A DNA stretch of 64,000 bases, taken from contig OX291545.1 in NCBI GenBank assembly GCA_946406115.1, forward strand, positions 26,159,153-26,223,152, read 5' to 3'. The notes below the pieces were generated by a model that was not told the origin of the DNA, ran no database searches, and saw only the letters and a program-made list of their open reading frames with translations. Positions 12,701-21,126 of this stretch are shown in pieces. Position 1 is the stretch's first letter. Each line of letters begins with the position of its first letter. The DNA comes from Apoda limacodes. Taxonomy: Eukaryota; Arthropoda; Insecta; Lepidoptera; Limacodidae. Position numbers and translations under genes: made by a program.

Positions 12701-14545
12701 TAGCCATTATGGGATCATTCATCCAGGTACTTATCACGCCCAACGTTGCTTCACTGATCGCTTTCTTTCTATCTATGACATCTCTGTATCTGTTGAATTA
12801 TAGTATGGTAAATATTTCTACTTTTATTTCAATATCAATGTTATGTAGTATGCCAGTAGTTTATTTAGCGAATATGTGCGCGGAAGTAATTTTTTTTACA
12901 TTAATTTTTATATTGTGTAGGTACCGTCGTTCGTTTAACCGTCGAGGCGGCGGTAATTGGCGCGGCCGCGGTGGCTACGAGCGTGGCACGTACTACCGGC
13001 CGCGGTTCCACGCGTACAACGGCGGCGGGCGGGGACGAGGTCGTGGTGACTTCCGACGCGACGACAACCGCAGGTTCCAGCACCAACACGAGTGGCGCGA
13101 CAACCGCTCCCGGGGCACCAGGAACTTCAGGCCAAGACGTGGCATCGGACAAAGGGGCAGACCGTTCAGGTAACTACTTTGTAAAAAAGCAGGACCACCA
13201 AATTATACTAGAATCAGCCATAGGGTAAATTAGATGTTAGAAATTTTTGAAGTAAAGTTGAATCGTTCCCGCAGCAGCATACATTTAGCGAATAATAAGA
13301 ATTTCAAAATGATTAGTTATTTTAACTTCTGAATGAATAATCATATTCATTGATAGTTGACAGGAGTTATTGAATAATAAATAAATAAAGGTTTATTTCC
13401 TAAAAAAATATGGGTACTCTTACAGGTCTTATATTACAATAATTACACGTTAATTGTAACAGTTACCTTGTTACTTTATTTATAATTATTCTGTAACCTG
13501 TTTTCAAACATAAGGTTTTCTTATATCTTTTTTTTAAGCTTATAGTACGGTCGCTATAAAATGCTTTATTGAGCACGAATTTTTAGTCTCATCGAATATA
13601 CATAATCGAAATATAGACCCATACTGTATTATTATATTTCTATGATATCCAGGGGTGGTTTCCGCGACTTCCGGGACCGACGAGGCGGTGGGCGGTATTC
13701 GCGGTCGCGCAGCCCTGACCGCACGCGCCGCTCTCGCTCTTACAGTCCAGAGAGGCGAGACAAGGATAGAGACAGGTATATCGCATTTTACTTTCTAAGT
13801 TTTCATGCATAGGCAAGAAGAATGGGCAAACAAGAATTGGATTCTGCCCCCACGTCTGACACATTTGGAAAGTAGAAAACTATCCTGCAGAAATTGAGAT
13901 GTTCTGCTGTTTGCACCCAAAATTATAGTAGGTAAAAGATTTCTTTGATCAAAAAAAATTCCAATAAACAAATATATACATATTGGTATCATCAAGGAAA
14001 GGCTTTTATGTAAATTCATCGACACAAATCAACAATTCAATGAATTTTAATCCCAAAATCATACCATGGTAATTCTTATGTTTCATTTGAGATGATTATC
14101 ATATTGAATAGCAACACTTGATCATACAAAACTAGACTAAACAATCTTAAAAAAAAATTGAATATTTAGATATATATCTGTATATCTTAATTTCTGCAGG
14201 TTAATATTTTTCGGTTTAGTACAAAAAATTAAATTGTTACCAGAATTATTATGGGCCCCTGATATTGCTTACCTTCACCTAAGTAAGCTAGTGACAATAG
14301 TCCACTACTCGCGTTTTGTCGAGCCTTAAGTCCTTCGAGAAAACCTTGGCATCATTATTTTATTTCTGCTTAGCTATTCCCGCTACTCCGAACGCGGAAG
14401 CCATCGCAGCGAAGGAGAGTACGAAGAAGAAAGATACGTTGACAGAAAGGAATACGACGGTAAATGGGCTGACGGCAACGAACCTGCAGAAAGAAACAAC
14501 CACCCCGAAGAAAAACCACCTGCAGAACCCGAACCCAAAGAGTAG
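733..14545 (+). CDS. TTC14: TTC14 homologue (TPR protein with RS/RGG tail), 5' end missing
   Basis: Exons by hand: 733-873, 1097-1773, 2358-2593, 5288-5457, 7226-7378, 7486-7560, 7652-7837, 10299-10395, 10586-10705, 11026-11252, 12078-12260, 12921-13169, 13653-13775, 14374-14545 (TAG). They total 2,809 nt; after the one base that completes a split codon, 935 codons plus stop stay in a single frame. Every junction is GT-AG except the GC donor after 2593. The N-terminal part resembles the conserved TTC14 core (motifs [30 protein letters not shown]). It is followed by a Lys/Ser-rich linker, then RS- and RGG-rich exons. The S1 domain known in TTC14 is not in the window. TTC14 is a poorly characterised RNA-associated protein; nuclear RNA work is inferred from family and composition. 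A separate SR-like gene at the 3' end is possible, but the phases favour one transcript. Confidence 0.85.
1097..1773 (+). CDS. TTC14: TTC14 exon with tandem TPRs and Ser-rich end
   Basis: This largest TTC14 exon starts after 'ttctgtag' and ends at a G|GTAAGA donor in phase 1. It encodes three consecutive TPR-like helix pairs (about 1150-1260, 1261-1362 and 1363-1490), each with the A/G/A spacing and a terminal Asp/Asn-Pro turn (IDPRN, LNPNH, IPFH). A lysine run (about 1638-1686) and a near-pure serine run with a few Asp (about 1689-1767) follow. Reading past the donor adds only Lys-Ile and then TAA, so intron retention would truncate the protein here. Confidence 0.9.
2358..2593 (+). CDS. TTC14: TTC14 exon ending at a GC donor
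   Basis: The exon follows 'acgctcag' and encodes a basic, Ser-rich stretch ([21 protein letters not shown]) and then a Pro/Gln/Ala-rich segment. It ends ...GAG TTA AAG|GCAAGT, a non-canonical GC-AG donor that otherwise matches the consensus fully. The next exon at 5288 continues in phase 0 ([11 protein letters not shown]). Confidence 0.8.
2594..5287. other. TTC14 intron (2.7 kb, GC-AG)
   Basis: No coding signal seen. It is AT-rich with many A runs. Its last 250 bases (about 5045-5215) are a copy of an interspersed repeat seen again at about 52305-52500. Confidence 0.6.
5050..5215 (+). repeat. Interspersed repeat, copy 1 (mate at 52.3 kb)
   Basis: Shares long matching stretches with 52305-52490 in the same orientation, including 'tagaatcctgtataactttt', 'catgtcttta/cacgtcttta', 'gtgtcaaaaatta' and 'aaattcgtttgtatg'. 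It lies directly upstream of the TTC14 acceptor at 5287, so part of the branch-point region may come from the repeat. Family not recognised. Confidence 0.6.
5288..5457 (+). CDS. TTC14: TTC14 exon, Lys-rich, overlapping a stop at its donor
   Basis: Starts after 'tatacag' in phase 0 and encodes [19 protein letters not shown] and a poly-Lys end. The donor is GACAA|GTGAGG, whose intron start would read TGA in frame, so an unspliced transcript stops at once. The join to 7226 completes AAG and continues as a Lys/Arg/Glu-rich helix. Confidence 0.8.
5730..5995 (-). mobile_element. LINE 3' fragment (same family as 16.6-19.6 kb)
   Basis: A T run followed by 'taccactaaggtggcaa' and the reverse complement of the ORF2 C-terminus matches the full LINE at 16551-16830. 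It is a 5'-truncated copy of about 260 bp in a TTC14 intron, inserted antisense to the gene, and its residues have drifted. Confidence 0.85.
6266..6304. repeat. Perfect 17-bp hairpin in TTC14 intron
   Basis: Left arm 6266-6282 and right arm 6288-6304 are exact reverse complements around a 5-base loop (attta). Nothing else marks it as a transposon. Confidence 0.7.
7226..7837 (+). CDS. TTC14: Three TTC14 exons (7226-7378, 7486-7560, 7652-7837)
   Basis: All three are joined in phase 2 through split AG|N arginine codons, with short introns of about 100 bases. They encode a charged Lys/Arg/Glu helix, then [16 protein letters not shown], then [19 protein letters not shown] and a Pro-rich segment ([13 protein letters not shown]). 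The last donor is GATTC|GTAAGT. Confidence 0.8.
7838..10298. other. TTC14 intron carrying a MITE
   Basis: Largest intron of the central part. A MITE-like element occupies 8919-9499. No coding exon was seen in the remainder. Confidence 0.6.
8919..9499. mobile_element. MITE with about 33-bp terminal inverted repeats
   Basis: The left end (8919-8952, 'cctgactcaaaatctatttg' onward) is the near-exact reverse complement of the right end (9466-9499). A second inverted pair lies inside: 'gggtaactccggaca' near 9158 and 'tgtccggagttacttagccc' near 9408. No transposase ORF, so it is a non-autonomous DNA element of about 580 bp. The flanks contain TATA on both sides, but a target duplication is not certain. 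Confidence 0.7.
10299..11252 (+). CDS. TTC14: TTC14 exons 10299-10395, 10586-10705, 11026-11252
   Basis: Phase-0 joins link the first two exons and the third. They encode [17 protein letters not shown], then a Pro-rich block ([16 protein letters not shown]), then [18 protein letters not shown] and an Arg/Ser/Pro-rich end. From 10586 on the codons become GC-rich, unlike the TPR exons. The acceptor 'acagcag' at 10298/10301 is a tandem NAGNAG site that could include or skip one arginine. Confidence 0.75.
12078..12260 (+). CDS. TTC14: TTC14 RS-repeat exon
   Basis: Starts after 'gtttcaag' in phase 2 and ends GACAG|GTCAGT. It encodes almost only Arg/Ser dipeptides with a few Gly, Ala and Tyr ([25 protein letters not shown]), a classic SR-type low-complexity domain used for splicing-factor contacts and SR kinase targeting. 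All frames here look open because the base composition is biased; only this frame joins both neighbours. Confidence 0.75.
12570..12760. mobile_element. RTE-type LINE 3' remnant
   Basis: The phrase 'catcaacccaaagatgtcca' plus 'ctgctgga' is the familiar lepidopteran RTE-end sequence; related sequence is at 50140 and 50430 on the other strand. Decayed and lying in a TTC14 intron. Confidence 0.5.
12921..13169 (+). CDS. TTC14: TTC14 RGG-rich exon
   Basis: Follows 'attgtgtag' and ends TTCAG|GTAACT, phase 2 at both ends. It is rich in Arg, Gly and aromatic residues ([30 protein letters not shown]), typical of RGG/RG RNA-binding and methylation-prone segments. Strongly GC-rich. Confidence 0.75.
13653..14545 (+). 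CDS. TTC14: Last two TTC14 exons (13653-13775, 14374-14545)
   Basis: The first encodes [19 protein letters not shown] and more RS residues. The last encodes Tyr/Glu/Arg-rich sequence ending PPAEPEPKE and TAG at 14543-14545. The acceptor before 14374 is 'tatttctgcttag'. Confidence 0.75.
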
Positions 14546-14868
14546 ATCGCTGCTGTTGACCATCAATTATCTGTCTTATTGCCGAGTTGTACCAGGTTTT
14601 AAGATTAGATTTAAACTATTCGTGGTTAAGGTGCTCAGTCAGCACATTGTATAATTTTATTGTAAATATAGGATATGATAATTTTACTGTCTGCATTTGC
14701 ATTTTCAATTTATAAACTTTCAGTGTCCAACTGAGTCTACAATTATATAAGTCGTGTTAATTTTAAATATCGGTATTTAGTTGATACCTCTATATGCAAT
14801 TTGATACTTCAATGTTATGTTTGTTAGTGATACGTAATAACTTGATACAAAATGTAAACAGCATTTCA

Positions 14869-14874
14869 AATAAA
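14869..14874 (+). terminator. Candidate TTC14 polyadenylation signal
   Basis: AATAAA lies 324 bases after the TTC14 stop, within AT-rich 3' UTR-like sequence. Confidence 0.5.
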
Positions 14875-15119
14875 TTATAAAAGTCAAACCTTTTTTCCTT
14901 CTAATATGTTATTTATAAAAATTGGCAAAAAAACTTTTAAATGAAGTTAGACTGCGCTTAAAAATTAAAGTTTAAATTGAATAAAATAGTGCATGACGAC
15001 CGATTTGTAATCCCCAAAACTTTTAGGGTGCTTTCTTTTTGGGATAAAAAGTTCCCACCTTATAACGCCAGTTATACCAATAAATACGTATTAGCAGTAA
15101 ACAAAAGAAAAACAACTCT

Positions 15120-15300
15120 CTTCAAAATAAGGTAAAAATAAATACTTATTTCCGAAAATATGATCTGAATTACAGTTTGAAGTTGGTGTCATGAAAGTGA
15201 AGTGTGTTATTAACTTTAGGTACATAGATACCAACTTCAAACTGTAATTCAGATCAGATTGGATATAAGTAATTATTTTCACCTTTTTAGTGCATTTTTT
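15120..15300. repeat. Long hairpin with 26-bp perfect arms
   Basis: Arms 15162-15187 (gatctgaattacagtttgaa...) and 15230-15255 are exact reverse complements with a 42-base loop. Imperfect pairing extends outward through 'ataaatacttat' and 'ataagtaattat', so the whole foldback is about 180 bases. It is MITE-like and lies just past the TTC14 3' end. Confidence 0.7.
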
Positions 15301-15939
15301 TGAAGGCCATTGTTTTTTTCTCTTACACTAAAAACATCGATACTTGTTACAAAATTTTATACAATCATCAATATAAAAGGCGTTTCACCAGTTCCAAATA
15401 AACACCAATAATATTTTTTTTACCAAAAATTTAAGTTTTAAATTCACTACATTAATATGGGACCATCTCGGAATTATTTCCTTTTAACTAAAAATCGAAT
15501 TTTGGAACTCCGTCTATACATGACAGAGTGGGTTTTTCCCGTTCGTCCAACTATTATGTCCAACTGGATGTACGAACAGATTTTTTTTCCCCGTGGTCCA
15601 ACTATATAGTTGAACAGTAGAAAACCGAAATTTACAGGGCCCGTCGTGGCCAGTTGGACCACTGCCCCGAAATGATAATATTAGGGCTTTTAACCGACTT
15701 CAAAAAAGGATGTTCTCAAAAAGGTTTTCATGGAGGTTTTATACTGAACTAAACATTATTCTTTTTTACCCGACTTTTACAAGGATGGAAGTTGTTCTAG
15801 TTAAAAAACGTCAAGTGTGAGTCTGATTTGCGCACTGAGGGTTTAATACGGAATATAAATACCAAAGCTTTTTAACCAAGTTCAATTGAGGACAATCTTA
15901 AAGATGTATTCCAAGTGATAGTTTTAAAATGGCAACCTA

Positions 15940-16548
15940 TATCTTTTTTTTATACCACTAAGGTGGCAAACAAGCCTACGGTCCGCCTGATGGTAAGCGG
16001 TCACCGTAGCCTATGGACGCTTGCAACACCAGGGGCATCACTCGCGCGTTGCCGACCCTTCAGAAATCTAATATTTTCTTTTTTGAAGAACCCCATACTG
16101 TAGTCCTTAGAGAAAACCTTGGCAGGGAGCTCATTCCACAACCAAGCGTTCGCGGGAGGAAGTTTCTCTGAAACCGCACTGTACGCGACCATTTCGGTTC
16201 CAAGTGTGAGAATGAATTCCCTGTCGATGGCAAGCGGTGCGATGGTAGAAAGTAGCCGTGGGCATCATTTCGAACAATTCCTCAGAACACAATCCATTGT
16301 ACAAGCGGTAGAACACACACAGGGAGGCAAAGTCTCTCCTCAGACTTAAGGGCTCGATACCGCAAGTGAGTTTGGGATCGTCGACAATTCTCACAGCCCG
16401 TCGTTGAAACGAGTCAAAAGGGCCAAGCTGGTATCCGGGTGCACCCGCCCAGAGATGGCAGCGTACTCCATATGGGGCCGGACTTGCGACTTGTAAAGTA
16501 GCAACCTTTGCCCAGACGTGAAGTACTGCTTCGCTCTGTTGAGTACAC
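15940..16548 (-). mobile_element. 5'-truncated LINE copy next to the long copy
   Basis: Begins with a T run (the poly-A tail on the minus strand) and 'taccactaaggtggcaaaca'. It matches the 3' 600 bases of the neighbouring LINE closely, but has small indels (for instance 'accaagcg' for 'acccaaggg') that break the frame. It stops at 'gtacaccaagtt', where the T run of the second copy begins. Confidence 0.85.
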
Positions 16549-16550
16549 CA

Positions 16551-19500
16551 AGTTTTTTTTTTTTTTTATACCACTAAGGTGGCAAACAAGCCTACGGTCC
16601 GCCTGATGGTAAGCGGTCACCGTAGCCTATGGACGCTTGCAACACTAGGGGCATCACTCGCGCGTTGCCGACCCTTCAGAAATCTAATATTTTCTTTTTT
16701 TAAGAACCCCATACTGTAGTCCTTAGAGAAAATCTTGGCAGGGAGCTCATTCCACAACCCAAGGGTTCGCGGGAGGAAGTTTCTCTGAAACCGCACTGTA
16801 CGCGACCATTTTGGTTCCAAAGTGTGAGAATGAATTCCCTGTCGATGGCGAGCGGTGCGATGGTAGAAAGTAGCCGTGGGCATCATTTCGAACAATTCCT
16901 CAGAACACAATCCATTGTACAAGCGGTAGAACACACACAGGGAGGCAAAGTCTCTCCTCAGACTTAAGGGCTCGATACCGCAAGTGAGTTTGGGATCGTC
17001 GACAATTCTCACAGCCCGTCGTTGAAACGAGTCAAAAGGGCCAAGCTGGTATCCGGGTGCACCCGCCCAGAGATGGCAGCAGTATTCCATATGGGGCCGG
17101 ACTTGCGACTTGTAAAGTAGCAACCTTTGCCCCGACGTGAAGTACTGCTTCGCTCTGTTGAGTACACCAAGTTTTTTGGACGCCAGCTTTACCTTGTCTA
17201 GCAAATGATCGCGGAACAGAACATCGCTGGAGATGTCAACGCCAAGGATCCCAATGCTCTTGGAGATGGAGAGGGGAGTGTTCTGGAATTGTGGGACTAC
17301 AGTGAATGGGGTTTTCTTAGCGGTGAACGCGCAGACTTGTGTCTTTGAAGGGTTGAATCGGACCAAGTTTTCCCGCCCCCAGTCAGAGACCTTGGACAGA
17401 CCGATCTCGATTTGAGACACAAGTTCTTCACGCTTTTCCTCCACAACGGAACGTGCGATGCTTGCACGGCCCGTGTAATAAGCGTCTCCAGTACTGTCAT
17501 CTGCATAGCAATGTATGTTGTTGATGTCCAACATATCATTGATGTGCAGTAGAAACAGCGTAGGAGACAGCACAGAGCCTTGCGGGACACCAGCATTAAT
17601 GTCCATGCTATCAGAGCAACTACCGTCAACTACGGCTCGTATGCTTCTGCCGGACAAAAAGCTAGCCACCCATTTGCACAAACCCTCGGGCACTCCGTAA
17701 GATGGCAACTTCGATAGAAGACCCCGGTGCCAGACCCGATCGAACGCCTTCGCTATGTCTACGCTACATGCCAATGCCTCCCCGTGACTCTCAATGGCTA
17801 GTGCCCATCGGTGTGTGAGATACACTAGAAGGTCACCAGTTGAGCGACCGTGGCGAAAGCCATATTGACGGTCACTGATCAGGTCGTGTTTTTCTAGGTA
17901 TCTCAAAAGCTGTGTGTTGATCACACGCTCCATCACCTTGGAGAGGAGAGAGGTTATAGCGATAGGCCTGTAATTCGATGGATCTGATCTATCGCCCTTT
18001 TTGGGCACCGGGTGCACATTCGCAGTCTTCCATGAAGACGGAAATTGCCTAGTGTGGTAGGAAAGCGTGAAGAGGCGCGTGAGTACAGGACATAACTCAG
18101 GAGCACACTGCTTAAGCACCACTGCTGGTATGCCGTCTGGCCCACTCGACTTATGAACGTCTAGGAAAAGCAACGCCCGCCGGACCTCGCGCTGTGTTAT
18201 AGAGATTTCCGGCATGGTCTTACCGCACCACGGTAAAGTAAATGGTACAGCGCCTTCGTCGTTCACATTCGAGTTAGAGGCAAAGAGACTGCCCAATAGA
18301 TCGGTTTTCTCTTTTGCACTGTGGGCCAAGTCACCATCGGTCTTTCGCAGTGGTGGTAACGACGACTGGCAGAAGTTCCCCTCGGCAGCTTTAGCAAGCG
18401 ACCAGAAAGCACGACTCCCTGAAGGATAGCTCGCAAGTCGCCCACCTATTTTTCCGATGAATTGGAATTTTGCTCTGGCAGTTGCTTTCTTACTGAACTT
18501 CGAGGCAGCATTTAATTTGCGTTTTAACTCAGAAATATTCGGATCCTTATTATTACGAGCCGTGGTCCAAGCCTTATACGCAGTTTGCTTAAGAATTTTA
18601 GCTTCTCTGCAAGACCTATTAAACCACGGTCGTTTTTTGACGCCGGCAGCTACTCGCAGGTTAGGAATGAAACATTCCATACCAGCGAGGATTGTCTCAG
18701 TGACTGCGGCTGTGCAGACGTCAGGATCTTCTGAGCTATAGCAGATCTGCTTCCACGGAAACGATGCATAAAATTCTCGCAATCCATCCCAGTCTGCCAA
18801 CTTATAATGCCACACACGACGCCAATTAGTAGGCCCAGAAGGATCAGGTTGTGTGCATGACATTTGAGTCCGGACGAGACAGTGGTCCGAGGAGCCTAGA
18901 GGCGCATCCACTGAGACGGAGTATCCATCCGGACGTGTAGTCAGCAGAAGGTCCAGTAAGGAGCTCGTATGGTCCTCTATATCTGGTATTCTCGATGGAG
19001 AAAGTACCAGCTGAGAGAATCCATAGGTCAGAGCAAATTCATGAGCAGATATCCCTGCATAGTTATTGGTTCGAGAACTGAGCCACTCACGATGATGGGC
19101 GTTAAAGTCTCCCAAAATAACTAATTCTGCTGTAGGATATTGCTCTAGAACTTTGTCAGTCGTCAAACTCAGGTGCGTGAAGAGTCGAGTTACGTCCGTG
19201 TCACCGCTATGAGGCCTGTATAGGCACGCATAGATACGAGTGTGGCCGCCATGATCTACGCGCACCCACAATATCGACAGGTCCCTGTCTTCAAGGCTAT
19301 GAAGTCGGCGACACCAGATATCCTCCCGGACGAACATACATACACCGGCACGACTCAAAAAATTGTGCTCGAGTTTGTAGCCGGGATAACGAAGGTATGA
19401 TGTGTCGGCCGGGCAGGATATCTGCGTCTCCGTAAGAAAAAGAATGGTCGGCTGCGCAGTCTCCAGATGGAGGTGGACTGCGTAAAGATTCGCGTTTATA

Positions 19501-20180
19501 CCCCTAATGTTGCAAAAGTCCACATTAAATGTGGATGGAGCGGCCGCTGAATAAACTCTTTTTCTTATATTTCTTGCCATTATTTTTTTTTGAAAGGTTA
19601 TTTAGCCTAAAGATGAGGATTCACTGCACAGACAGCTTAGAAGACAAAAAGTTGCAGTACTAAGACTGCCGAAGCTCAACACAGATGATACGGTTGCTGG
19701 CACGGCGGGCGGAAGGGCCCCTGATCCCCCTCTGTTGTAGTAGCCGGGTCCACTCCGGTCTCCTTCTCCGGCACGACTACTACTTTAGAGACTTTACACA
19801 GGTTGGCGGATCAGCCTCCCAGGGCGGAGATTAAGTGATCCCTGGGTTCGGGAACCCGTTCAACCTGCGGGCGGCCAGCCGTTTCATCAGGTCTCCCTGA
19901 CCGCCGAACCAGCACGCCGCGTCTACGCCGAGCAATGACAGCAACAAGCACCGTCGGTCCTCCGCTGTCCGCGCAGCGAATCCTCAAAGAGAGCTCTGGC
20001 AACCTTACTCACCGCCAGGAACACAACACTACTCAATGTTAGTGTTATTGTGGCCGCGGTTTTCTGTAAGGTGGAGGTACTTCCCCAGTTCGGGCCGCTC
20101 ATTCGAGCAAGTACTCGCTATGCCCCGCTTTATTTGTTCAGGCAGCTTATTCGAGCGAGTAAATGCAGTGCCCTACCTCT
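16551..20180 (-). mobile_element. Near-complete non-LTR retrotransposon (APE-type LINE)
   Basis: Minus-strand element with a poly-A end at 16551-16567, a 3' UTR of about 50 bases, the intact ORF2 at 16617-19580 and about 600 bases of GC-rich 5' sequence. No ORF1 with a zinc knuckle was recognised in 19581-20180, so the element is either 5'-truncated or of a type with a short leader. The left end is exact; the right end is approximate. Confidence 0.85.
16617..19580 (-). CDS. LINE ORF2: endonuclease and reverse transcriptase, 987 aa
   Basis: A single open frame begins ATG at 19580. The N-terminal AP-type endonuclease shows CNIRGI (N24), LTETQI (E51), CLYRPHSGD, VILGDFNAHHREWL and SSDHCLV, the metal-binding and catalytic series of APE-like LINE nucleases. 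The reverse transcriptase follows with SSGPDGIP, PVPKKGDRSDPSNYRPI, GFRHGRSTGDLL, DIAKAFDRVWH, AGVPQGSVLSPTLF and the YADD catalytic box at residues 692-695. The C-terminus holds WAGAPGYQL and LWNELPA. This is Jockey/CR1-superfamily organisation, with no RNase H domain. The frame has no stops, so recent insertion is likely. Whether it is active is not known. Confidence 0.93.
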   Translation of the reverse strand: MARNIRKRVYSAAAPSTFNVDFCNIRGINANLYAVHLHLETAQPTILFLTETQISCPADTSYLRYPGYKLEHNFLSRAGVCMFVREDIWCRRLHSLEDRDLSILWVRVDHGGHTRIYACLYRPHSGDTDVTRLFTHLSLTTDKVLEQYPTAELVILGDFNAHHREWLSSRTNNYAGISAHEFALTYGFSQLVLSPSRIPDIEDHTSSLLDLLLTTRPDGYSVSVDAPLGSSDHCLVRTQMSCTQPDPSGPTNWRRVWHYKLADWDGLREFYASFPWKQICYSSEDPDVCTAAVTETILAGMECFIPNLRVAAGVKKRPWFNRSCREAKILKQTAYKAWTTARNNKDPNISELKRKLNAASKFSKKATARAKFQFIGKIGGRLASYPSGSRAFWSLAKAAEGNFCQSSLPPLRKTDGDLAHSAKEKTDLLGSLFASNSNVNDEGAVPFTLPWCGKTMPEISITQREVRRALLFLDVHKSSGPDGIPAVVLKQCAPELCPVLTRLFTLSYHTRQFPSSWKTANVHPVPKKGDRSDPSNYRPIAITSLLSKVMERVINTQLLRYLEKHDLISDRQYGFRHGRSTGDLLVYLTHRWALAIESHGEALACSVDIAKAFDRVWHRGLLSKLPSYGVPEGLCKWVASFLSGRSIRAVVDGSCSDSMDINAGVPQGSVLSPTLFLLHINDMLDINNIHCYADDSTGDAYYTGRASIARSVVEEKREELVSQIEIGLSKVSDWGRENLVRFNPSKTQVCAFTAKKTPFTVVPQFQNTPLSISKSIGILGVDISSDVLFRDHLLDKVKLASKKLGVLNRAKQYFTSGQRLLLYKSQVRPHMEYCCHLWAGAPGYQLGPFDSFQRRAVRIVDDPKLTCGIEPLSLRRDFASLCVFYRLYNGLCSEELFEMMPTATFYHRTARHRQGIHSHTLEPKWSRTVRFQRNFLPRTLGLWNELPAKIFSKDYSMGFLKKENIRFLKGRQRASDAPSVASVHRLR

Positions 20181-20192
20181 CTTAAATTATTA

Positions 20193-20742
20193 GACTAGTA
20201 GTTCCTTTACATGATAGATGAGATCTGTAAAACTAGAAAGTGCTATATCTCCAAAACTATTGATCGTAGACTAGTAGTTTCTTTACAGAAGCGATAGATC
20301 TCAAGATCATCGTTTCGAATGATTTTTCAGATCGCATAAAGGTAAAGTTTCACACCATGTGAACCTATAAGTCTTATATTCTGTGACGAGTTTTAAATAA
20401 AGCAAGTAACTCCCGAGATAAATATCTATATTCATATATATTACGGAGATATAGTACTTTCTAGTTTGGCAGCTGTCATTTCAAACGAAGATCTTGATGA
20501 GAGCTATCACTTCTGTAAAGAATCTACTAGTCTACGATCAATAGTTTTGGAGATATAGCACTTTCTAGTTTGACAGCTGTCATTCGAAACGAAGATCTTG
20601 ATGAGATCTATCACTTCTCTAACGAAACTACTAGTCTACGATTAATTGTTACGGAGATATAGCACTCTCTAGTTTTACAGATCTCATCTATCTTGTAAAG
20701 AAACTACTAGTCTAAGATCAATAGTTTTAGAGATATAGGTAG
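20193..20742. repeat. Inverted array of about 120-base units
   Basis: Units built on 'gactagtagtttctttaca' and 'ctagaaagtgctatatctcc' occur in plus orientation at 20193-20340 and, three or more times, in reverse at 20455-20742. The repeats lie inside the long-inverted-repeat element, between the LINE and its right arm. Confidence 0.7.
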
Positions 20743-21126
20743 TCATTTAAAAACTGTCACTTGTAATAAAGCTTTAAGATTTTGGGTGCAAAACCTTGTC
20801 TTCAATTGAACTTGGTTAAAATGCTTTGGTATTTATATTCCGTATTGAACCCTCAGTGCGCAAATCAGACTCACACTTGACGTTTTTAGCTAGAACAACT
20901 TCCATCCTTTATGAATTTGGTTAAAAAAGAATAATGTTTAGTTCAGTATGAAACCTCCATGAAAACCTTTTTGAGAACAGCCTTTTTTAAAGTTAGTTAA
21001 AAGCTTTAATATTATCATTTCGGAGCAGTGGTCCAACTGGCCACGCAGTTGTACGACGGGAAAAAAAATCCTTGTTCGTACACCAGGACATAATAGTTGG
21101 ACGAACGGGAAAAACCCGACGGAGTT

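Larger units (their letters stand above)
15507..21126. mobile_element. Composite long-inverted-repeat element holding LINEs
   Basis: Left arm 15507-15895 and right arm 20793-21126 are long imperfect reverse complements. Shared stretches in the left orientation include 'gggtttttcccgttcgtcca', 'ccgaaatgataatatta', 'ctcaaaaaggttttcatgga', 'actgaactaaacattattct' and 'gtgagtctgatttgcgcact'. The left arm has about 50 extra bases. Between them lie two LINE copies and an inverted array. The simplest reading is a foldback or large-TIR DNA element into which LINEs inserted. No transposase was seen, so the class is unknown. Confidence 0.65.

Noticed and set aside
12901..13228. Frames opposite or shifted to the RGG exon
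   Set aside because: Ala/Val/Pro- or Thr/Ser/Gly-rich shadows of the GC-rich RGG exon without splice support.
16131..16620. Minus-strand frames in the short LINE copy
   Set aside because: They are broken ORF2 pieces of a 5'-truncated LINE, not separate genes.
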